Shown: positions 44,477 to 54,589, counted from the first letter of the stretch. The stretch is 64,000 bases of DNA from Bacteroidota bacterium (GCA_016718875.1 JADKBL010000009.1:61227-125226), one strand, 5' to 3'. Numbers and translations are program-made. The notes: generated by a model from the letters alone, not told the origin.

Positions 44477-45652
44477 ATGGTCAAAACTGGACTTGAATCT
44501 TTCCTCAGAAATATACCTGAGGCTCTTAAAGGCAAAAGAATAGGGGTACTATGTCATGCGGCTAGTATTTCCAGAGATTTTTCCCATATCACTGATCTTT
44601 TTCATGATGTTAAGGAATTCAGTCTCGCTGCAATTTTTGGCCCCCAGCATGGCCTTCATGGTCAGACTCAGGATAATATGATTGAATGGCAGAGTGAGTA
44701 CCACCCTGTTTATAAAATTCCCTTGTTCAGCCTTTATGGCGAGCACAGAAAGCCTACAAAGCAGATGCTGAGTGAAATAGACGCGCTTGTAATTGATATG
44801 CAGGATACAGGAACAAGAATTTATACTTATATATGGACGGTTAAACACTGTCTGGAGGCATGCAGTGAAGCAGGAATTCCAGTATGGCTGCTGGACAGAC
44901 CTAATCCGATTGCAAAACTACAATTCGACGGTCCTGTTTTAAAAGAAGAATTTTTTACATTTGTTGGAGGAGCCTGTATTCCATTGTGTCACAGGATGAC
45001 AATGGGAGAAATGACTTTATGGATAAGGGAGAAGTACTATCCTAAATGTGAGTTGAATATTGTAAGAATGGAGAACTGGAGAAGATCTTTCCTGTATTCT
45101 GACACCGGACTCCCCTGGGTTCTCCCCTCTCCTAACATGTCTACACTTCAGGCTGCAATTGTATATCCGGGAACAGTTCTTATTGAGGCTCTGAATCTTT
45201 CAGAAGGAAGAGGTACAACACTCCCTTTTGAACTCTTTGGTGCTCCCTATATCAATGCAGAAGCTCTTAAAAAAAATCTGGTTGGCAGAAAAATTCCGGG
45301 ATGTGCATTCAGAATTCATAATTACATACCTACTTTTCATAAATTCCGCAGTGAATTATGCAATGGATTGCAGATTCATGTTACAGATACCGGGATTTTC
45401 AAACCTGTTGAAGCTGCAGTTGAAATATTTGATGCCATTATTGAAACCTCTCTTCCTGAGTCTCTCAAATTTATAGATCCGCCTTATGAATATGAATACA
45501 AACTAATGCCATTTGATATTCTGTCAGGTGATTCAGGGATCAGGGAAACTCTTTTGCAGAGAAAAGACATCAGGAAAGAAAAGGAAAGATGGGCTAAGGA
45601 AATAGAAGTTTTCAGGTCTGAATTCAATGAATTTGCCCTGTATGAGGAGTGA
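44477..45652 (+). CDS. namZ: Exo-beta-N-acetylmuramidase (DUF1343, NamZ family)
   Basis: The 391-residue protein matches DUF1343. It shows G-P-Q-H-G-L-H-G, V-I-D-M-Q-D-T-G-T-R-I-Y-T-Y and D-R-P-N-P-I. Characterised members remove terminal MurNAc from peptidoglycan fragments, a cell-wall recycling step. No signal peptide is visible with this start, which would place it in the cytoplasm. Confidence 0.85.
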   Translation: MVKTGLESFLRNIPEALKGKRIGVLCHAASISRDFSHITDLFHDVKEFSLAAIFGPQHGLHGQTQDNMIEWQSEYHPVYKIPLFSLYGEHRKPTKQMLSEIDALVIDMQDTGTRIYTYIWTVKHCLEACSEAGIPVWLLDRPNPIAKLQFDGPVLKEEFFTFVGGACIPLCHRMTMGEMTLWIREKYYPKCELNIVRMENWRRSFLYSDTGLPWVLPSPNMSTLQAAIVYPGTVLIEALNLSEGRGTTLPFELFGAPYINAEALKKNLVGRKIPGCAFRIHNYIPTFHKFRSELCNGLQIHVTDTGIFKPVEAAVEIFDAIIETSLPESLKFIDPPYEYEYKLMPFDILSGDSGIRETLLQRKDIRKEKERWAKEIEVFRSEFNEFALYEE

Positions 45653-45673
45653 TTTTTCGAATATTTTTATTAT

Positions 45674-46057
45674 TTATTCGAACAAACCGTCATCCCGGAG
45701 TAACAGCAAAATTGCTGAATGCGGGACAATAACATATTTCTCACGATTGAATTCAATCTCAATGGCACTATTCTGAAGGTAAACTGCCTGATCCCCTTCT
45801 TTGGGCTGAAGAGGCACATATTTAGGCTCATCCGATCTGTTTTTCCAGGGTTCATCAACGTCATTTACTGACGGAATAGGATATCCCGGACCAACCTTAA
45901 CAACGAAACCGGTCAGCACCTTTTCATTTTCATTTACTCCCGGAGGTAAAAGAAGTCCGCTTTTTGTTTTCGACTGCGGCACTTTTGGTTTAATTAATAC
46001 CCTGTCGCCAATAACGATCAGCTTGCTTAAATCTTTTTCATCAAATAACAGACTCAT
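45674..46057 (-). CDS. Cpn10/GroES-like protein
   Basis: The 127-residue protein has a GroES fold pattern: an early G-D-R-V-L-I-K-P segment, a mobile-loop-like K-T-K-S-G-L-L-L-P-P and V-V-K-V-G-P-G-Y. About 30 residues are inserted in the middle (around 65-95), and no groEL lies beside it. It is therefore probably a GroES paralogue with a specialised role rather than the main co-chaperonin. Confidence 0.78.
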   Translation of the reverse strand: MSLLFDEKDLSKLIVIGDRVLIKPKVPQSKTKSGLLLPPGVNENEKVLTGFVVKVGPGYPIPSVNDVDEPWKNRSDEPKYVPLQPKEGDQAVYLQNSAIEIEFNREKYVIVPHSAILLLLRDDGLFE

Positions 46058-46158
46058 AGGTCAAATAATAATCCTGACAAAAGTATCAATTTTAGCATAA
46101 GTATTAACCAGACAAATAGCTAATATTGCATATAAATTGATTTTCGAGCTTATCTCTA

Positions 46159-46768
46159 ATGGAATCTGATATTTATAATACAATTAAATCTTCTTCGCAA
46201 GGCATCTTCAGGGATAAGGGGAGTAAATTCATTGCCCTTGCGTATCCGGTTGCAGATCAGGAATCAGTGAAAAATATTATTGATGGTCTCAGGAAAGAGT
46301 ACCATGATGCACGACATCACTGCTATGCCTACATGATAGGTTACCAAAGAATTGTCTGGAGAATAAATGACGACGGTGAACCTTCGAGCACAGCCGGAAA
46401 ACCAATTCTTGGGCAGATCAACTCTTGCGGACTCACAAATATCCTAATAGTAGTTGTAAGATACTTTGGTGGCACCCTGCTGGGGGTACCAGGGTTGATA
46501 AATGCCTATAAAACTGCTGCTGAAGCAATTAAGGAATGCTGAAATAATTGAATGCACTGTAAAAGACTACTATAAGATTACGTTTCCTTTTGAATCGATG
46601 AATGATGTTATGAAGATTCTTAAGGATGAAGGAGCCGGGCAATCAGATCAATTTTTTGATTTTGAGTGCAATATCCGAATCAATTTCAGAATATCAAACG
46701 GAGAAAGAATACTTGGAAGGCTCTCACGTATCGAAGGATTTAAAAACAGTTTTATTGACCGGAAGTGA
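46159..46768 (+). pseudogene. yigZ: YigZ family protein (UPF0029/DUF1949), one frameshift
   Basis: The N-terminal frame (46159-46542) has the UPF0029 core with R-H-H-C-Y-A-Y and N-D-D-G-E-P-S-S-T-A-G-K-P-I-L. The second frame (to 46768) gives the C-terminal DUF1949 domain. Removing one G in the ATTAAGGAATGC segment near 46535 joins them as A-I-K-N-A-E-I-I-E-C-T-V. The joined length of about 200 residues is normal for YigZ, a family linked to translation control. No motif is lost, so an error in the consensus is as likely as a real mutation. Confidence 0.75.
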
Positions 46769-46862
46769 TATAAAGTTTTTAATTAATTATTAACAGGCTT
46801 TTTTCCTCATGCAAATCTTGAGTAACTTTGATCTATGCCAGTCCGGACAGATAAATTCTCCA

Positions 46863-47777
46863 ATGATTATGAAAAACAGAAGCTTAGTATCGATTGATGA
46901 TTTCACCACTGAAGAAATCCTGAAAATCCTTGATCTTACGGTAGAATTTGAGAAAGAGCCGACACAATGGTTACTTGAAGGAAAAGTAGTTGCAACTCTG
47001 TTTTTTGAACCATCAACACGTACCAGACTTAGCTTTGAGAGTGCAATTAACAGGCTTGGAGGTAAGATAATCGGGTTTTCTGATGCTGCTAATTCAAGCG
47101 TTTCAAAAGGTGAGACATTAAATGATACTATCAGAACGGTCAATAACTACTGTGATCTGATTGTTATGAGGCACCCTATTGAAGGGAGTGCCAGGTTCGC
47201 AAGTGAAATAGCAACTGTTCCGATCATAAATGCCGGGGACGGAGCCAACCAGCATCCTTCCCAGACACTTCTAGATCTGTATTCTATCAGGAAGACACAG
47301 GGAACACTTGAGAATCTTAATATTTTCATGGTTGGTGATCTTAAATACGGAAGGACTGTCCATTCACTGATGATGGCAATGTCGAGATGGAAAGCAACTT
47401 TTAACTTTATTTCACCTGAGGAATTGAGGATGCCTGATGAATTCAAACTATACCTTGATAATCTTGGTCTTAAATATTATGAACACAATGATTTCACTGA
47501 CATTATATCCAAAGCAGATATAATTTATATGACAAGGGTTCAAAAAGAAAGATTTTCAGATCCCATAGAATATGAAAAGGTTAAAAATGTTTATGTATTA
47601 AGAGATTCGATGCTGAAAAATACAAAACCAAATATGCGCATCCTTCATCCACTACCGCGTGTTAATGAGATTCACACGGATGTTGACAGCAATCCAAAGG
47701 CATATTATTTTGAACAGGCTCTGAATGGTGTTTATACCAGGCAGGCAATATTATGCTCATTATTAGGAATTAAATAA
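46863..47777 (+). CDS. pyrB: Aspartate carbamoyltransferase catalytic subunit
   Basis: PyrB joins carbamoyl phosphate and aspartate in pyrimidine synthesis. The carbamoyl-phosphate motif F-F-E-P-S-T-R-T-R, K-G-E-T-L-N-D-T, H-P-S-Q-T-L-L-D and H-P-L-P-R are all intact. Upstream ATGs exist (46809), but the family normally begins just before the R-S-L-V-S-I segment, so 46863 or 46869 is preferred. pyrI follows after 12 bp. Confidence 0.95.
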   Translation: MIMKNRSLVSIDDFTTEEILKILDLTVEFEKEPTQWLLEGKVVATLFFEPSTRTRLSFESAINRLGGKIIGFSDAANSSVSKGETLNDTIRTVNNYCDLIVMRHPIEGSARFASEIATVPIINAGDGANQHPSQTLLDLYSIRKTQGTLENLNIFMVGDLKYGRTVHSLMMAMSRWKATFNFISPEELRMPDEFKLYLDNLGLKYYEHNDFTDIISKADIIYMTRVQKERFSDPIEYEKVKNVYVLRDSMLKNTKPNMRILHPLPRVNEIHTDVDSNPKAYYFEQALNGVYTRQAILCSLLGIK

Positions 47778-47789
47778 TCAATACAGGCC

Positions 47790-48248
47790 ATGAAAGAACC
47801 AAAACAGATGAGTGTAAGTGCAATCCAGAATGGAACTGTAATTGATCATGTTCCTGCGATGTACCTTTTTAAAGTCATTCAGATTCTTGGACTTGATCGA
47901 ATTGATAATCAGATCACTTTTGGCACAAACCTTGAAAGCAAAAAACTTGGAAGGAAGGCAATCATAAAGATTTCAGGAGTTTATTTCGAAGATGAAGATA
48001 TTAATAGGATTGCATTAGTTGCACCAGACGCAAAGCTTAATATAATAAGGGATTATGAAGTAGTTGAAAAAAAGGTTGTGGTAGTTCCGGATACAATAAC
48101 CGGGATAGCCAAATGTATGAATCCCAAGTGCATTACTAACTACGAACAGGTAACAACCAAATTCAAAGTTGTTTCAAGGAAGAATGTTGCCCTTAAGTGC
48201 CATTATTGTGAGAAGATAACGAATCAGGAGAATCTCCTTATAATTTAG
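47790..48248 (+). CDS. pyrI: Aspartate carbamoyltransferase regulatory subunit
   Basis: The 152-residue subunit has the nucleotide-binding N-terminal domain (with I-D-H-V-P-A and K-K-L-G-R-K) and the C-terminal zinc domain with four cysteines (C-x4-C, then C-H-Y-C). It binds the catalytic trimers of PyrB and gives allosteric control by CTP and ATP. It forms an operon with pyrB. Confidence 0.94.
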   Translation: MKEPKQMSVSAIQNGTVIDHVPAMYLFKVIQILGLDRIDNQITFGTNLESKKLGRKAIIKISGVYFEDEDINRIALVAPDAKLNIIRDYEVVEKKVVVVPDTITGIAKCMNPKCITNYEQVTTKFKVVSRKNVALKCHYCEKITNQENLLII

Positions 48249-48384
48249 CTTTAGAGGCTATAGAAGCATTAGAAGCGGTAGACGCTTTAGAGGCGTTAAA
48301 AGCTTTAGAAGCTTAAAAGCTTAATATGTATACAAAATCCGGACTTCTTTTATAGCCTTTACAGCCTCTACAGCATTTACAGCC
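48248..48384. repeat. 9-nt periodic repeat array with inverted counterpart
   Basis: From 48248 to 48313 the sequence is seven degenerate copies of a 9-nt unit GCNTTAGAR. From about 48351 to 48384 the same kind of unit recurs in the opposite orientation (AGCCTTTACAGCCTCTACAGC). The two arms could fold back on each other between the convergent pyrI and DUF4293 genes. Read as codons the first arm gives A-L-E-A repeats ending in TAA, but it has no start codon. Confidence 0.7.
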
Positions 48385-48387
48385 TTC

Positions 48388-48855
48388 CTACCTGAGTCTG
48401 TCATAAGATTTTACGAGATCATCATCTTTTTTGATACCCCTAAAAGCCAGATAAGTCAGAATAAGCTGCATTACCGGCACTAATAGCCTATACCAGGAGT
48501 CAATCTCAACATTAAATCTAGATAGAAGTATAAAGGTATAAATGATTGAGGTTGTTAGAAAAGTCAAAATAACAAGCATCAGAATTCTTATAAATAAAAG
48601 CTGCAGATATCTGTTTTTAAATAGAAATATTGTTACAAGCGAAATTGCAGGTATTATTAAACCAGGAATATATATCATCCATGTTTCCCCTATTCTTTCA
48701 GGAGTACCATTCTCTAAAAATCTGATTAATCCTGTTTTTGTCAATTGAAGGGTTGATCCAGAATTGTCAAAAAAAGTTAAAAGGGGACCTTTAAGGAATA
48801 AAATCGACAAAACAGATGTCAGAAACAAGTAAACAGACTGAATGCGCTGAATCAT
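48388..48855 (-). CDS. DUF4293 family membrane protein
   Basis: The 155-residue protein begins M-I-Q-R-I-Q-S-V-Y-L and has four hydrophobic helices (about 7-25, 61-79, 84-110, 122-140) followed by a charged tail. Both start and topology match DUF4293, a Bacteroidota-specific family of unknown function. Confidence 0.82.
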   Translation of the reverse strand: MIQRIQSVYLFLTSVLSILFLKGPLLTFFDNSGSTLQLTKTGLIRFLENGTPERIGETWMIYIPGLIIPAISLVTIFLFKNRYLQLLFIRILMLVILTFLTTSIIYTFILLSRFNVEIDSWYRLLVPVMQLILTYLAFRGIKKDDDLVKSYDRLR

Positions 48856-48988
48856 GGTATTAAATATTAAGTGGCACCAAAATTACTCACTTTAAACTAT
48901 AATTAAAACAGTGAATATGTCATTTCAAATTATGTTAATTTAACAATATTTCGGAATGTTACTCTTAAGCCCAGTTGGAATATTTTCC

Positions 48989-48996
48989 TACATTTG
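48989..48996 (+). promoter_or_regulatory. -7 box of the RND efflux operon
   Basis: TACATTTG matches TAnnTTTG, 93 bp before the adaptor start codon. No repressor gene lies beside the operon. Confidence 0.4.
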
Positions 48997-49089
48997 TGCC
49001 TTATTAATATGCCTGATTTTTTGCCAACATTTTGTATTTCATTTTTTGCAGATCATCAGGCATTGGAATAATTTAATTAAAGGATAAGA

Positions 49090-50184
49090 ATGAACAAGAA
49101 ACTCAGAGCAACAATTACAATTATAATAATATTGTTTTTGGCAGGGATTATACTATATCCTAAATTCAAACCCTTCCTGGTAGCGAAGTTTGGTCCAAAA
49201 AACCTTCAGACACCTATGCTGAGACAGGGTCAGCAAAAACTTAGTGCGACAGGTTATCTTATCAAACCTGTTAACATGAGTGAAAGAATCAATCCATCAG
49301 GTACTCTTTTGCCTGCAGAAGAGGTTGATCTTTCTTTCGAAACATCTGGCAAAATCGTTGGGATCAATTTTACCGAAGGGACCCGTGTAAAAAAGGGAGA
49401 TTTGCTGGCAAAAATAAATGATCAGCCACTTGTTGCTCAATTGCAGAAGCTTAAGGCATCGTTAAAATTATCAGAAGGGATAGAATTCAGACAGCGCAGT
49501 TTGCTTGGTAAGGATGCAATCAGCCAGGAGAGCTATGATCAGATTGTAACCGATGTTGAAAAAGTTAAGGCAGATATTAATCTTGTCAGAGCTCAGATTG
49601 CAATGACTGAACTAAGGGCTCCATTTGACGGCATAATTGGGTTACGATACATCAGTGAAGGATCCTATACCAATCCTTCAACAAAAATTGCAAAACTCAT
49701 TAAAATTAGTCCTCTGAAAATCGAATTTTCAATACCTGAGAAATATGCTCAGGAAATAAGTATAGGTTATCCAATTACATTCACTATTGACGGAAGTACT
49801 ATTGTTTACAATGCTTCTGTATATGCAATCGATCCCAAAATTGATATAGTCACAAGGGTAATAGTTATCAGAGCTTTATATCCCAATAAGAACGAAGAAC
49901 TTAAATCTGGTCGATATGCCAATATATCTCTGGAATTATCAAAAATAGAAAATACTATCGCAATACCAACTGAAGCTCTGATTCCTGAGATGGAAGGTGA
50001 AAAAGTATATGTATATCGCAATGGGAAGGCAGAAGCAGCCAAAGTTACAACTGGTTTGAGAACTGAGGCAGAGATACAGATTGTTGATGGTTTAAAATTT
50101 GGAGATACCTTACTTACCACCGGAATACTCCAACTCCGGCAAAACCTTCCGATTGCACTTGACAGTGTTATAGTAATCCATTAA
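49090..50184 (+). CDS. RND efflux periplasmic adaptor
   Basis: The 364-residue protein has an N-terminal membrane anchor (about 5-25), a split lipoyl domain (L-P-A-E-E-V-D-L-S-F and T-E-L-R-A-P-F-D-G-I-I-G), a short helical hairpin and a beta-barrel with a membrane-proximal domain. It connects the RND pump with the outer membrane channel encoded just downstream. The permease starts 15 bp later. Confidence 0.92.
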   Translation: MNKKLRATITIIIILFLAGIILYPKFKPFLVAKFGPKNLQTPMLRQGQQKLSATGYLIKPVNMSERINPSGTLLPAEEVDLSFETSGKIVGINFTEGTRVKKGDLLAKINDQPLVAQLQKLKASLKLSEGIEFRQRSLLGKDAISQESYDQIVTDVEKVKADINLVRAQIAMTELRAPFDGIIGLRYISEGSYTNPSTKIAKLIKISPLKIEFSIPEKYAQEISIGYPITFTIDGSTIVYNASVYAIDPKIDIVTRVIVIRALYPNKNEELKSGRYANISLELSKIENTIAIPTEALIPEMEGEKVYVYRNGKAEAAKVTTGLRTEAEIQIVDGLKFGDTLLTTGILQLRQNLPIALDSVIVIH

Positions 50185-50199
50185 TTCATTAGAATTACC

Positions 50200-53100
50200 A
50201 TGAGTTTATCATCCGTAAGTATCAACAGACCGGTTTTGTCAACGGTTTTTGCAATCGTGATTCTGTTGTTCGGAATTGTTGGTGTTACGTTTCTGGGCAT
50301 ACGGGAATTTCCAAGTGTTGATCCCCCTATTATAAATGTATCGACTTCATATCCGGGAGCCAATTCGGATGTTATTGAAACACAGATTACCGAGCCTCTT
50401 GAACAATCCATAAACGGGATTCAGGGGATTCGTTCCCTTACAAGCGTTAGCCGTCAGGGCGGAAGTGATATAACTGTGGAGTTTGAGCTTTCAGTTGATA
50501 TGGAGACAGCTGCAAATGATACCAGGGATAAAGTATCTCAGGCAATGAGGATGCTTCCCCGTGACTGTGACCCTCCTGTTGTTGCTAAAGCTGATGCAGA
50601 TGCTAATCCCATTCTGCTTCTCACACTTGAAAGTGATAAAAGGTCCTTACTTGAACTTTCCGAAGTGGCTGAACTAACTTACAAGGAGCAGTTGCAGACT
50701 ATTCAGGGAGTAAGTGCTGTCAACATCTTCGGACAGAAAAGATATGCAATGAGGCTTACGCTTGACCCGGGTAAACTGGCAGGATACAAGCTTACCCCTC
50801 TTGATGTAAGAAATGCGATCTCCCGTGAAAATGTTAAATTGCCATCAGGAAGTATTGAAGGGAACAATACTCAGCTCACAATTAGAACCCTTGGTTTGAT
50901 GACAACACCCAAGGAATTTAATGACTTGATCATTAAACAGTCAGGGGATCAGGTAATCCGGTTTAAAGATATTGGAAGAGCTGAGCTCGGTCCTGAGGAT
51001 ATTAGAGGGATTTTAAAACGAGATGGTGTCCCTATGGTTATGGTTGCAATAATACCTCAGCCCGGATCAAACCAGATAGATATTGTTGATGAAGTATACA
51101 GTCGTTTGGATTATATTAAAAAGGATGTTGCAGATGATATTAAAGCCAAAGTCTCATGGGACAGCACTGACTATATAAGAAAATCAATTACTGAGGTAAA
51201 AGATACAATCTACATTGCGTTTATTCTTGTCGTTATAATAATTTACTTCTTTCTTCGAAGCTGGCGGGCAACACTTATTCCAATTCTTGTTATTCCGGTT
51301 TCTCTTATTGGTTCTTTTTTCATAATGTACCTTGCTGATTACAGTATCAATGTACTTACTCTTTTGGCAATAGTGCTTGCAATAGGTATTGTTGTAGATG
51401 ATGCAATTGTTGTAATGGAGAATATATACGTAAAGGTTGAGAATGGGTTACCACCATTACAGGCAGGTCTTGAGGGGTCCAGGGAGATATATTTTGCCAT
51501 AATTTCTACTACGATTACCCTTATATCAGTATTTTTTCCAATCGTTTTTCTACAGGGAATTACTGGTCGTTTATTCAGGGAATTCGGCATAGTTATGGCA
51601 GGAGCTGTGGGGATTTCAGCTTTTCTGGCCCTTTCATTAACCCCAATGGTTTCGACAAAACTTTTAAGGAAAGAGAACGCTCATAGCTGGTTTTACAGGA
51701 AAACAGATAAATTCTTTACAAATCTGAATGAAATATACAGACGAGGGTTGGATGCTTTTTTAAGAAAGAGGCAAATCGCACTAGCTATTCTTTTAGTTGC
51801 ATTTGGTTTAATATTTTTATTATGGACCTCAATCCCCTCAGAGATGGCTCCACTTGAAGACAGGTCACAGGTCTCTGTAAATACGGTAGCGCCGGAAGGA
51901 TCGACATACGAGTTTATGCTAAGCTATATTGATGATCTGGCAGGAATGATTGACACACTTGTGCCTGAACGCATTGGAGCAATATCAATGGTAAGAGGAG
52001 GTAACAGTAATATCAGGATAATGCTTGATGAACCCAAAAACAGGCAAAAGACACAGCAGGAAATTGCAGATCAGCTGGGTGTTTCTTTCCGCAAAAAGAC
52101 TAAAGCCAGGGCAATGGTTATGCAGCAATCTACATTTGGCGGTCGGCGGTCAGGATTGCCTATACAGTATGTAATTCAGGCTACCTCTATTGAAAAGCTA
52201 AGGTCTATTCTTCCTGCTTTTATGGCTAAAGTAATGGATAACCCCACTTTCCAGATGGCTGATGTGAACCTCAAATTTACCAAACCTGAAATGAGGATTC
52301 ATATTGACAGAAGTAAAGCGAGTAATTTAGGTGTTTCTACACAAAACATTGGTCAGACATTGCAACTTGCCCTGAGCGGACAGAGATATGGATATTTCTT
52401 TATGAACGGGAAACAATATCAGATCCTTGCTGACCTTGCACGAAATGACCGTAATAAGCCTTTAGATTTAAAATCATTGTATGTAAGAAATGATAGGGGA
52501 AGTATGATACAGCTTGATAATCTGGTTACTTTATCAGAAGAGACTGCTCCTCCTCAATTGTACAGGTACAACAGGTTTGTCTCTGCTACAATATCAGCAG
52601 GCTTGTCAAAAGGAAAGACTATAAGTCAGGGGCTTGATGAAATGGATAAAATAGCAAAATCCTCACTTGATGAGACATTCAGGACTGCTCTTGCAGGTGA
52701 TTCAAAAGATTTCAGGGAGAGTTCTTCCAGTCTTATGTTTGCTTTTATGCTTGCTTTGATATTAATTTTTCTTGTACTGGCTGCCCAGTTTGAGAGTTTT
52801 AAGGATCCTTTTATTGTAATGATGACAGTGCCTCTTGCCCTGCTGGGAGCACTTGTATTTCTGTGGTATTTTAATATTACAATGAATATATTCAGCCAGA
52901 TTGGTATTATTATGCTAATAGGGCTTGTTACCAAAAACGGAATTCTGATTGTAGAATTCGCTAATCAGAGAAAGCATGCCGGTCTGCCAAAATTGGAAGC
53001 AATAAAATATGCTGCTGCTGCAAGATTCAGACCCATTCTGATGACCAGTCTTGCTACTATATTAGGGATATCCCCTCTTGCTCTTGGTTTTGGTGAAGGA

Positions 53101-53250
53101 GCGCAGAGCAGGGTTTCAATGGGTATTGCTGTTATCGGGGGAATGATCTTTTCAACATTTCTGACCTTCTTTGTCGTCCCTGCAATCTATACATATATTT
53201 CAAGTGAAGCAAAAACGATTAAAAATGAGAATGAGGTTACTGCTGCTTAA
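50200..53250 (+). CDS. RND (HAE1/AcrB family) efflux permease
   Basis: The 1016-residue pump has twelve membrane helices and two large periplasmic loops. It starts with the usual S-I-N-R-P-V-L-S-T-V-F. The proton relay region G-I-V-V-D-D-A-I-V-V-M-E-N in helix 4 keeps both aspartates, and helix 10 has the G-L-V-T-K-N-G-I-L-I-V-E-F segment. It exports hydrophobic compounds using the proton gradient; the substrate is not predictable. Confidence 0.95.
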   Translation: MSLSSVSINRPVLSTVFAIVILLFGIVGVTFLGIREFPSVDPPIINVSTSYPGANSDVIETQITEPLEQSINGIQGIRSLTSVSRQGGSDITVEFELSVDMETAANDTRDKVSQAMRMLPRDCDPPVVAKADADANPILLLTLESDKRSLLELSEVAELTYKEQLQTIQGVSAVNIFGQKRYAMRLTLDPGKLAGYKLTPLDVRNAISRENVKLPSGSIEGNNTQLTIRTLGLMTTPKEFNDLIIKQSGDQVIRFKDIGRAELGPEDIRGILKRDGVPMVMVAIIPQPGSNQIDIVDEVYSRLDYIKKDVADDIKAKVSWDSTDYIRKSITEVKDTIYIAFILVVIIIYFFLRSWRATLIPILVIPVSLIGSFFIMYLADYSINVLTLLAIVLAIGIVVDDAIVVMENIYVKVENGLPPLQAGLEGSREIYFAIISTTITLISVFFPIVFLQGITGRLFREFGIVMAGAVGISAFLALSLTPMVSTKLLRKENAHSWFYRKTDKFFTNLNEIYRRGLDAFLRKRQIALAILLVAFGLIFLLWTSIPSEMAPLEDRSQVSVNTVAPEGSTYEFMLSYIDDLAGMIDTLVPERIGAISMVRGGNSNIRIMLDEPKNRQKTQQEIADQLGVSFRKKTKARAMVMQQSTFGGRRSGLPIQYVIQATSIEKLRSILPAFMAKVMDNPTFQMADVNLKFTKPEMRIHIDRSKASNLGVSTQNIGQTLQLALSGQRYGYFFMNGKQYQILADLARNDRNKPLDLKSLYVRNDRGSMIQLDNLVTLSEETAPPQLYRYNRFVSATISAGLSKGKTISQGLDEMDKIAKSSLDETFRTALAGDSKDFRESSSSLMFAFMLALILIFLVLAAQFESFKDPFIVMMTVPLALLGALVFLWYFNITMNIFSQIGIIMLIGLVTKNGILIVEFANQRKHAGLPKLEAIKYAAAARFRPILMTSLATILGISPLALGFGEGAQSRVSMGIAVIGGMIFSTFLTFFVVPAIYTYISSEAKTIKNENEVTAA

Positions 53251-54547
53251 CATTTCACTATTATCTTTTTCATTAATTGTCAACGGCCAGAATGTTCTGC
53301 GATTAAATGATTGCATCAGTACAGGACTTGAAAACAACTTTTCAATACTGGTTGCACGGAACAATGAAGCTATTTCAAAGAATAATTTTACAGCCGGGAA
53401 TGCCGGTTATTTACCAAAACTCGACCTTACGGGACGATACGGAGGGACGATAAACAACACTACTCAGAATCTAACAGATGGCACAACAAGTTCCTCATCA
53501 GGAGTGCATAATACGGCTGCAAATGCAGGCGCTTCAATCGGATGGACTATTTTTGACGGCTTCTCAGTAAGAACTACATATAAAAAGCTCAATGAACTGA
53601 AGCAGCTTGGGGAACTGAATACCCAACTTTCCGTTGAAAATCTTGTTTCAGAAATTATAGCCGGATACTATAACTATATACAACAGATTCAAACACTTGC
53701 TAATTTTGAGTATGCATTGACACTTTCAAGGGAACGGCTCAGAATTGATAAAGACAGATATATGCTAGGCTCCAGTTCAAAACTACAGGTTTTGCAGTCG
53801 CAGGTTTATCTTAATGCAGACAGTTCGAAGCTTTCCCGCCAGGGAGAAGTTGTAAGGGCTGCTCAGGTGAAGCTTAATGAACTTATGGCCGTAAAAGATC
53901 TTTCTGCTACTTTTGAATCTGCAGATAGCCTGATCGAAGTTAATGAACTTCTTTTGTACGAAAAATTGCTTGATGCTACTTTAGCAGGAAACACAAGTCT
54001 TATTATAGCTTCAAAGAATAAAACAGTATCTGAATATGATTATAAAATAATCACTTCCAGGTCATACCCCTATCTTACTATGTCAACCGGATACAATTAT
54101 GCATTGAGCACATACGAAACCGGAAGCTATAAAAACCAGACAGTTAATGGCTTAAACTATGGTCTTACGTTTGGAATGAATATTTTTGACGGCTTTAATC
54201 AGCGCAGGAGTATTGCAAATTCGAATATTGAAATTCAAAATAGGGAGCTCAAATATCTTGAAATAGAACAAGGTATCAGAGCTGATCTCATTGCTATTTA
54301 TAATGTTTACGGTGATAAGCTGCGTCTGATCAAACTGGAAGAACAGAATCTTGCCACAGCGACTGAAAACCTCGATATTGCTCTGGAGAGATACAAATTA
54401 GGAAGTCTTTCCGGCTTAGACCTAAGAGAAGTTCAAAAAAGTCTTCTTGATGCCAAAGACAGGTTACTATCAATTCAGTATCAGACAAAGCTTGCTGAGA
54501 TTTCGCTTAAGCTAATCTCAGGGCCGATAATGGAGTACTATAAGTAA
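53225..54547 (+). CDS. TolC-family outer membrane efflux protein
   Basis: The protein of about 440 residues begins with a signal peptide (ending V-N-G-Q) and contains two repeats of the outer membrane efflux domain with long helical hairpins (for example L-G-S-S-S-K-L-Q-V-L-Q-S-Q-V and L-G-S-L-S-G-L-D-L-R-E-V-Q). The ATG at 53225 overlaps the permease gene by 26 bp and gives a proper signal peptide; an upstream in-frame start at 53171 does not. It completes the tripartite pump. Confidence 0.92.
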   Translation: MRMRLLLLNISLLSFSLIVNGQNVLRLNDCISTGLENNFSILVARNNEAISKNNFTAGNAGYLPKLDLTGRYGGTINNTTQNLTDGTTSSSSGVHNTAANAGASIGWTIFDGFSVRTTYKKLNELKQLGELNTQLSVENLVSEIIAGYYNYIQQIQTLANFEYALTLSRERLRIDKDRYMLGSSSKLQVLQSQVYLNADSSKLSRQGEVVRAAQVKLNELMAVKDLSATFESADSLIEVNELLLYEKLLDATLAGNTSLIIASKNKTVSEYDYKIITSRSYPYLTMSTGYNYALSTYETGSYKNQTVNGLNYGLTFGMNIFDGFNQRRSIANSNIEIQNRELKYLEIEQGIRADLIAIYNVYGDKLRLIKLEEQNLATATENLDIALERYKLGSLSGLDLREVQKSLLDAKDRLLSIQYQTKLAEISLKLISGPIMEYYK

Positions 54548-54564
54548 TCAAATGAACTCCCTAA

Positions 54565-54589
54565 CCCCTCTCTGCTCAAGAGAGAGGGG
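54565..54589 (+). terminator. Strong GC hairpin after the efflux operon, in repeat-like sequence
   Basis: CCCCTCTCT and AGAGAGGGG form a 9-bp stem with a 7-nt loop 18 bp after the last gene. The flanking bases (CTCCCTAACCCC, and a later GGGAGGGGCCAGTGGTGGG) look like a dispersed intergenic repeat. Confidence 0.6.

Noticed and set aside
48248..48316. Possible micro-protein of A-L-E-A repeats ending in TAA
   Set aside because: No start codon precedes it, it begins inside the pyrI stop codon, and the 9-nt period explains the apparent protein repeat.
48248..48384. CRISPR-like array
   Set aside because: The units are 9 nt long with no spacers and no cas genes are in the window.
53225..54547. TolC-like gene as the outer membrane channel of the GG-peptide exporter
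   Set aside because: It is translationally linked to the RND permease and lies 20 kb from the exporter, so the RND pump is its natural partner.
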